64,000 nt of DNA from the NCBI RefSeq assembly GCF_005484945.1, contig NZ_CP034035.1:2852001-2916000 (forward strand). The letters run 5' to 3'. The notes beneath the pieces are model-generated. The model searched no databases. It was not told the DNA's origin and saw only the letters and a program-made list of their open reading frames with translations. Of this stretch, positions 1 through 9,000 are shown piece by piece (positions within the stretch are counted from its first letter, which is position 1; every line of letters starts with the position of its first letter). The position numbers were made by a program, and so were the translations under genes. Source of the stretch: Brenneria rubrifaciens (lineage in GTDB: Bacteria > Pseudomonadota > Gammaproteobacteria > Enterobacterales > Enterobacteriaceae).

Positions 1-3000
1 TGCGGGGAAGCCATTGCCTTCAATGTTATTAAATGTCACCACATCGCCAAACAGGATGTCATTCCCCAAGTCACCGTTAAGCTCGTCGTCACCGCCTTTC
101 ATCGGCTGGTTACTGCCAAGAACAGCCTCATTGAGATCGCTGGGATCGATATGGTCCTGAACCACGCCGTCAGTATCATAATGTTTCAGGCTGGCCGCGT
201 TCAGATCGAAACCAATACCAATCGCTTCAACGGCGGACAGTTCTTTCAACAAAGAAAAGGCGCTTACCGCATGGGCATTGCTGACATCACCATTCCCTGA
301 ATTATCGACCCAATACGGATACCCGCGAATATCCATCGCCCAGTAACCATTATTTCCGGTCCCGCCCCGCGAAGAGATTTCATAGGTGCCATCTCCCTGG
401 GCATGAACCTGACCTATAACCGTCCTGGTAACACTATTCCAGTGGCCGCCGTTATATTGATAAACATTTCCTTGCTCATCGATCACTTCACGCATCGCGC
501 CCCGCACATTCATATAGTAGGACTGGCCCGGTGTATAGGCAATATTGTCAATATTGAGCGACTGCCACCAGTCACTGACGCGCACCTCATCGCTCTCGTG
601 GGTCTGATAGTATGTCGGTTCGCCATCGGTGATAAAATACGTCAGGTTATTCCCTACATTATTTTTAACCATATCACTGAGGAACCAGTTTGCCGTGGTT
701 TTGAATACGTCCTCATAATTAGTGCCACCACCGAAGTATGAACCACCGACCATTGAATTCAAGACGTTAGTCAATTGGCTTAATGCATCGGGATCGTGCA
801 GATTTACAGAAACGGTCCTGCCCACCTGCGTATCAAAGTCCGCTAAAAAGACATTAACCGTTCCCGCATTCATGACATTGGCACTTTTTGTCAAACTATT
901 GAACACATCGGTCAGCGACGCCTGAATTTTCTCAATATCGCTGAACGTTATACTGCCCGAAGAGTCGACCATAAAAGCAATGTTATAATTTTGCCCTTCG
1001 ACAATCTGCAACCCGGACACATCGGCAATCACCACATCATGGCTGGGCGTCCCCGAAATAGTGTCGCTGGCGGTCGTTCCGATGCTCAACCCGAACTGCT
1101 CAACCCCTTCAGATGAATATCCGGTCGCCGTATCGGCATTTGTCAATTCGGTTGACGTCGCTTGCGCCACCACATTGAATTTCCCCGCCTCGACAGGCAC
1201 AACAAGGGTAATTTGCCCGGCAAGCGCGGACACTCCTTGCGTGTTAGGAATGAGATAGGCGCCGTCGCTGCCCACAGTATAGGTCACATTGCTGATGTGA
1301 TCGGTCAACACCGTGCCTACGGGAATCCCTGTTAGGGTAATGCCGGACAGGGTTTCGCTGCCATCAAGATCCGTCAACGCAGCGGAGACGCTGATCGTGT
1401 GCTCCTGAAATCCGCTTTGAGCGGGAATCACTTCAACGGTAGTCGTGTCGCCACTATCCGCCAAAACGGTGGAACCATCACCATAGATAATGCCTTCCAA
1501 CTGGTTGCCGCTGCTGATTAGCTGACTGCTGCCATAAACATTCACACCGTCAAAAGTGTTGACGTTATTCGCGGCATTATTGTTGGTTGAAGTACTGACG
1601 CTGTATTTGGTCTTATCGCCGTGCTGAAGAAAGATATAGTCCGGCGACGTGCCGGATGATTCCGAACCGCCATTGCCGTTGACCGCATTCAAGCCACGCT
1701 TGGTGCCGTCCTGCATATACCCAGAGCCGTCATGCACAACATAGATATCGGAGGAACTACCACTCCCGTTGACATTTCCCTGACTGTAATAGGAAACCGT
1801 ACCGGTTCCTACCACTGTCGGCACCAGATCCCCTTCAGTCAGCCATACGCGCACCCCGTCGCCGATCGCGATAATCTGGCCGTCCTGAATATCAAACCCG
1901 CCATTTTTACTTCCGCCATTGACTTCAATGATCTCAGACGTAGACGGCGTCGTTTCACCACTGGTGATACTCAACGTCACCACAGGCGCATCCGCGACTG
2001 GCGTAATCTTGATGTTTACGGAAGCGCTATCGCCGATGTTACCGGCGCTATCAACCGGTTTATAATCAAACCCGCTAAGAGGTGTACCTGCCACGTTTTG
2101 CGCGGGCTCGAATCGCAATTCAGCGTCATCCGCGGTAAATATCTGTCCGACCGTCACCGGTTTCCATTCGCCACCCTCATTAAAGTACAGCGTACCGGCA
2201 CTGGTTTGGGGCAGTGAGGCAATCACGATGCTGGACGTATCGCCAGAAACACCCAGATCGTTCCAACCAATAGCCAGCGACGTATCTTCGACACCGGTAA
2301 TCTCACTGTCATGGGCAACGGGTGACTGAATGTCCATCATCGCCTGACTGCTGGCTTGAGCTTGATTACCCGCGGCATCGGTTACAATGGCATCGACCGC
2401 GATCTTCCCTTCAGACAATGAACTGAGATCGAGTGATGCGGACCATTTTCCATCAACGACCGGCACATCGTCCAACGTAACGGACTCACCGTTAACATCG
2501 GTGAAGATCAGATCAACCATCTTCTCACTGCTGGTGCCGCCAATAACAGTATTTGTCAGTTCGAGCTGGCTGATATAACCGTCATTGCCAGCTAAATCAG
2601 TAATGTCGATTTCTGGAGCAGTCGTATCGACGGTATAACCGCGTGAGGCATCCGCCGTGGTCTGATTGCCTGCCGCGTCAACGGTGGTGACCGTGGCGCT
2701 CACCTCGGTATGGGCCGCCAGCACGCTGCCCAGCACCGCCACGCTCCAGCTCCGGCCGTCCGCATTCACCGTGGTCTGATAGATCTCGGCACCCACTTTG
2801 ACCGTTACCGCATCGCCCGCTTTAACGTCGTTACCCACTTGACCGGATACCGTCAGCATCTGCCCCGCTTCCTCGGCATTGACGATATCGTCGCCGGCAA
2901 GGCTATCGATGGTGATGGTCGCTTCGGGCGCGGTGGTATCTACGCTATAACCGCGTGTGGCATCCGCCGTGGTCTGATTGTCTGCCGCGTCAACGGTGGT

Positions 3001-6000
3001 GACCGTGGCGCTCACCTCGGTATTGTCCGCCAGCACGCTGCCGGGGACACTGACGCCCCAGGTTTTACCATCCGTATTCACCGTGGTCTGATAAGTCTCG
3101 TCACCCACTTTGACCGTTACCGCATCGCCCGCTTTAACGTCATTGCCCACCTGACCGGACACCGTCAGCGTCTGTCCCGCTTCCTCGGCGTTGACGATAT
3201 CGTCGCCGGCAAGCGTATCAATAGTAATAACGGCGTCGGGTGCGGCCGTATCTACGCTATAACCGCGTGTGGCATCCGCCGTGGTCTGGTTGCCTGCCGC
3301 ATCAACGGTGGTGACCGTGGCGCTCACCTCGGCATTGTCCGCCAGCACGCTGCCGGGGACACTGACGCTCCAGGTTTTACCATCCGTATTCACCGTGGTC
3401 TGATAAGTCTCGGAACCGACTGTCACCGTGACCGCATCGCCCGCTTTAACGTCATTGCCCACCTGACCGGACACCGTCAGCGTCTGTCCCGCTTCCTCGG
3501 CATTGACGATATCGTCGCCGGCAAGGGTATCGATGGTGATGGTCGCTTCGGGCGCGGTGGTATCTACGCTATAACCCCGTGTGGCATCCGCCGTGGTCTG
3601 GTTGCCTGCCGCGTCAACGGTGGTGACCGTGGCGCTCACCTCGGTATGGGCCGCCAGCACGCTGCCGGGGACACTGACGCTCCAGGTTTTACCATCCGTA
3701 TTCACCGTGGTCTGATAAGTCTCGGAACCGACTGTCACGGTGACCGCATCGCCCGCTTTAACGTCATTGCCCACCTGACCGGATACCGTCAGCGTCTGAC
3801 CCGCTTCCTCGGCATTGACGATATCGTCACCGGCAAGGGTATCGATGGTGATGGTCGCTTCGGGTGCGGTGATATCTACGCTATAACCGCGAGTAGTATC
3901 CGCCGTGGTCTGATTGCCTGCCGCGTCAACGGTGGTGACCGTGGCGCTCACCTCGGCATTGTCCGCCAGCACGCTGCCGGGGACACTGACGCTCCAGGTT
4001 TTACCATCCGTATTCACCGTGGTCTGATAGATCTCGTCACCCACTTTGACCGTTACCGCATCGCCCGCTTTAACGTCATTGCCCACCTGACCGGACACCG
4101 TCAGCGTCTGTCCCGCTTCCTCGGCGTTGACGATATCGTCACCGACAAGGGTATCGATGGTGATGGTCGCCTCCGGCGCGGCCGTGTCCACGGTATAAGT
4201 ACGGATTGTATCGGCGGTCGTTTCGTTCCCCGCCGTATCGCGGGTAGTCACCGTGGCGCTCACCTCGGCATTGGCCGCCAGCACGCTGCCGGGGACACTG
4301 ACGCTCCAGGTTTTACCATCCGTATTCACCGTGGTCTGATAAGTCTCGGAACCGACTGTCACGGTGACCGCATCGCCGGCCTGCACCTCGTTACCCACCT
4401 GACCGGATACCGTCAGCGTCTGACCCGCTTCCTCGGCGTTGACGATATCGTCACCGGCAAGGGTATCAATAGTAATAACGGCGTCGGGTGCGGCCGTATC
4501 TACGCTATAACCGCGTGTAGTATCCGCCGTGGTCTGATTGCCTGCCGCGTCAACGGTGGTGACCGTGGCGCTCACCTCGGTATGGGCCGCCAGCATGCTG
4601 CCGGGGACACTGACGCTCCAGGTTTTATCCGTATTCACCGTGGTCTGGTAAGTCTCGTCACCCACTTTGACCGTCACCGTATCACCGGCCTGCACATCGT
4701 TGCCCACCTGACCGGACACCGAAAGCGTCTGCCCCGCTTCCTCGGCGTTGACGATATCGTCGCCGGCAAGGGTATCAATGGTGATGGTCGCTTCGGGCGC
4801 GGTGGTATCTACGCTATAACCGCGTGTAGTGTCCGCCGTGGTCCGATTGCCTGCCGTATCAACGGTGGTGACCGTGGCGCTCACTTCGGTGTTGGCCGCC
4901 AGCACGCTGCCCGGCACCGCCACGCTCCAGCTCCGGCCGTCCGCATTCACCGTGGTCTGGTAAGTCTCGTCACCCACTTTGACCGTCACCGTATCACCGG
5001 CCTGCACCTCGTTACCCACCTGACCGGATACCGTCAGCGTCTGACCCGCTTCCTCGGCATTGACGATATCGTCGCCGGCAAGGGTATTGATGGCGATGGT
5101 CGCTTCGGGCGCGGCCGTGTCCACGGTATAAGTACGGATTGTATCGGCGGTCGTTTCGTTCCCCGCCGTATCGCGGGTAGTCACCGTGGCGCTCACCTCG
5201 GCATTGGCCGCCAGCACGCTGCCGGGGACACTGACGCTCCAGGTTTTACCATCCGTATTCACCGTGGTCTGAAAGGTGTTCGAGCCCACGGTCACGGTGA
5301 CCGTATCACCCGCTTTAACGTCATTGCCCACCTGACCGGATACCGTCAGGGTCTGCCCCGCTTCCTCGGCGTTGACGATATCGTCGCCGGCAAGGGTATC
5401 AATGGTGATGGTCGCTTCCGGCGCGGTGGTATCTACGCTATAACCGCGTGTAGTGTCCGCCGTGGTCCGATTGCCTGCCATATCAACGGTGGTGACCGTG
5501 GCGCTCACCTCGGTATGGGCCGCCAGCACGCTGCCCGGCACCGCCACGCTCCAGGTTTTACCATCCGTATTCACCGTGGTCTGGTAAGTCTCGGAACCGA
5601 CTGTCACGGTCACCGCATCGCCGGCCTGCACATCGTTGCCCACCTGACCGGACACCGTCAGCGTCTGTCCCGCTTCCTCGGCATTGACGATATCGTCACC
5701 GGCAAGGGTATCAAGGGTGATGGATGCCTCGGGTGCGGTGGTATCTACGCTATAACCGCGTGTAGTGTCCGCCGTGGTCCGATTGCCTGCCATATCAACG
5801 GTGGTGACCGTGGCGCTCACCTCGGTATGGGCCGCCAGCACGCTGCCCGGCACCGCCACGCTCCAGGTTTTACCATCCGTATTCACCGTGGTCTGGTAAG
5901 TCTCGGAACCGACTGTCACGGTCACCGCATCGCCGGCCTGCACATCGTTGCCCACCTGACCGGACACCGTCAGCGTCTGTCCCGCTTCCTCGGCATTGAC

Positions 6001-9000
6001 GATATCGTCACCGGCAAGGGTATCAAGGGTGATGGATGCCTCGGGTGCGGTGATATCTACGCTATAACCCCGTGTAGTATCCGCCATGGTCTGGTTGCCT
6101 GCCGCGTCAACGGTGGTGACCGTGGCGCTCACTTCGGTATGGGCCGCCAGTACACTGCCCGGCACCGCCACGCTCCAGGTTTTACCATCCGCATTCACGG
6201 CCGTCTGATAGGTGTTCGAGCCCACAGTCACGGTGACCGTATCACCGGCCTGCACGTCGTTACCCACCTGACCGGATACCGTCAGCGTCTGACCCGCTTC
6301 CTCGGCGTTGACGATATCGTCGCCGGCAAGGGTATCAAGGGTGATGGTCACCTCCGGCGCAGTGGTATCTACGCTATAACCGCGTGTGGTATCCGCCATG
6401 GCCCGATTGCCTGCAGCATCAACGGTGAGCACGCTGGCGCTCACCTCGGTATTGGCCGCCAGCACACTGCCGGGGACACTGACGCTCCAGGTTTTACCAT
6501 CCGTATTCACCGTGGTCTGGTAAGTCTCGTCACCCACTTTGACCGTCACCGTATCACCGGCCTGCACCTCGTTACCCACCTGACCGGATACCGTCAGCGT
6601 CTGACCCGCTTCCTCGGCATTGACGATATCGTCGCCGGCAAGGGTATCAATGGTGATGGTCGCTTCGGGCGCGGCCGTGTCCACGGTATAAGTACGGATT
6701 GTATCGGCGGTCGTTTCGTTCCCCGCCGTATCGCGGGTAGTCACCGTGGCGCTCACCTCGGCATTGGCCGCCAGCACGCTGCCGGGGACACTGACGCTCC
6801 AGGTTTTACCATCCGTATTCACCGTGGTCTGATAAGTCTCGGAACCGACTGTCACGGTGACCGCATCGCCCGCTTTAACGTCGCTGCCCACCTGACCGGA
6901 CACCGTCAGCGTCTGTCCCGCTTCCTCGGCGTTGACGATATCGTCACCGACAAGGGTATCGATGGTGATGGTCGCCTCCGGCGCGGTGGTATCTACGCTA
7001 TAACCGCGTGTAGTATCCGCCGTGGTCTGATTGCCTGCCGCGTCAACGGTGGTGACCGTGGCGCTCACCTCGGCATGGGTCGCCAGCACGCTGCCCGGCA
7101 CCGCCACGCTCCAGGTTTTACCATCCGCATTCACGGCCGTCTGATAGGTGTTCGGGCCCACAGTCACGGTGACCGTATCACCGGCCTGCACATCGTTGCC
7201 CACCTGACCGGACACCGAAAGCGTCTGACCCGCTTCCTCGGCGTTGACGATATCGTCACCGGCAAGCGTATCAATAGTAATAACGGCATCCGGCGCGGTG
7301 GTATCTACGCTATAACCGCGTGTAGTATCCGCCGTGGTCTGATTGCCTGCCGCGTCAACGGTGGTGACCGTGGCGCTCACCTCGGCATGGGTCGCCAGCA
7401 CGCTGCCCGGCACCGCCACACTCCAGGTTTTACCATCCACATTCACGGCCGTCTGATAGGTGTTCGGGCCCACAGTCACGGTGACCGTATCACCGGCCTG
7501 CACATCGTTGCCCACCTGACCGGACACCGTCAGCGTCTGACCCGCTTCCTCGGCGTTGACGATATCGTCACCGGCAAGCGTATCAATAGTAATAGCGGCA
7601 TCCGGCGCGGTGGTATCTACGCTATAACCGCGAGTAGTATCCGCCGTGGTCCGATTGCCTGCAGCATCAACGGTGAGCACGCTGGCGCTCACCTCGGTAT
7701 GGGCCGCCAGCACGCTGCCGGGGACACTGACGCTCCAGCTCCGGCCGTCCGCATCCACAATGGTCTGGTAGATCTCAGCGCCGACAGTCACGGTCACCGC
7801 ATCGCCCGCTTTAACGTCATTACCCACCTGACCGGATACCGTCAGCGTCTGTCCCGCTTCCTCGGCGTTGACGATATCGTCACCGGCAAGGGTATCAATG
7901 GTGATGGTCGCTTCGGGCGCGGAGATATCTACGCTATAACCGCGAGTAGTATCCGCCGTGGTCTGATTGCCTGCCGCGTCAACGGTGATCACGCTGGCGC
8001 TCACCTCGGTATGGGCCGCCAGCACACTGCCGGGGACACTCACGCTCCAGCTCCGGCCGTCCGCATCCACAATGGTCTGGTAGATCTCAGCGCCGACAGT
8101 CACGGTCACCGCATCGCCCGCTTTAACGTCATTGCCCACCTGACCGGACACCGTCAGCGTCTGACCCGCTTCCTCGGCATTGACGATATCGTCACCGGCA
8201 AGCGTATCGATGGTAATAGACGCCTCCGGCGCGGTGATATCTACGCTATAACCGCGAGTAGTATCCGCCGTGGTCTGATTGCCTGCCATATCAACGGTGA
8301 TGACCGTGGCGCTCACTTCGGTGTTAGCCGCCAGCACACTGCCCGGCACCGCCACGCTCCAGGTTTTACCATCCGCATTCACCGTGGTCTGATAAGTCTC
8401 GGAACCGACAGTCACGGTGACCGCATCGCCCGCTTTAACGTCATTGCCCACCTGACCGGATACCGTCAGCATCTGTCCCGCTTCCTCGGCGTTGACGATA
8501 TCGTCACCGGCAAGGGTATCAATAGTAATAGCGGCATCCGGCGCGGCCGTATCTACGCTATAACCGCGTGTGGCATCCGCCGTGGTCTGATTGCCTGCCG
8601 CGTCAACGGTGGTGACCGTGGCGCTCACTTCGGTATTGGCCGCCAGCACGCTGCCCGGCACCGCCACGCTCCAGCTCCGGCCATCCGCATTCACGGCCGT
8701 CTGAAAGGTGTTCGGGCCCACGGTCACGGTGACCGCATCGCCCGCTTTAACGTCGCTGCCCACCTGACCGGACACCGTCAGCGTCTGTCCCGCTTCCTCG
8801 GCGTTGACGATATCGTCACCGACAAGGGTATCGATGGTGATGGTCGCCTCCGGCGCGGTGGTATCTACGCTATAACCGCGAGTAGTATCCGCCGTGGTCT
8901 GATTGCCTGCCGCGTCAACGGTGGTGACCGTGGCGCTCACCTCGGCATGGGTCGCCAGCACGCTGCCCGGCACATTCACGCTCCAGCGCTGACCATCCGT

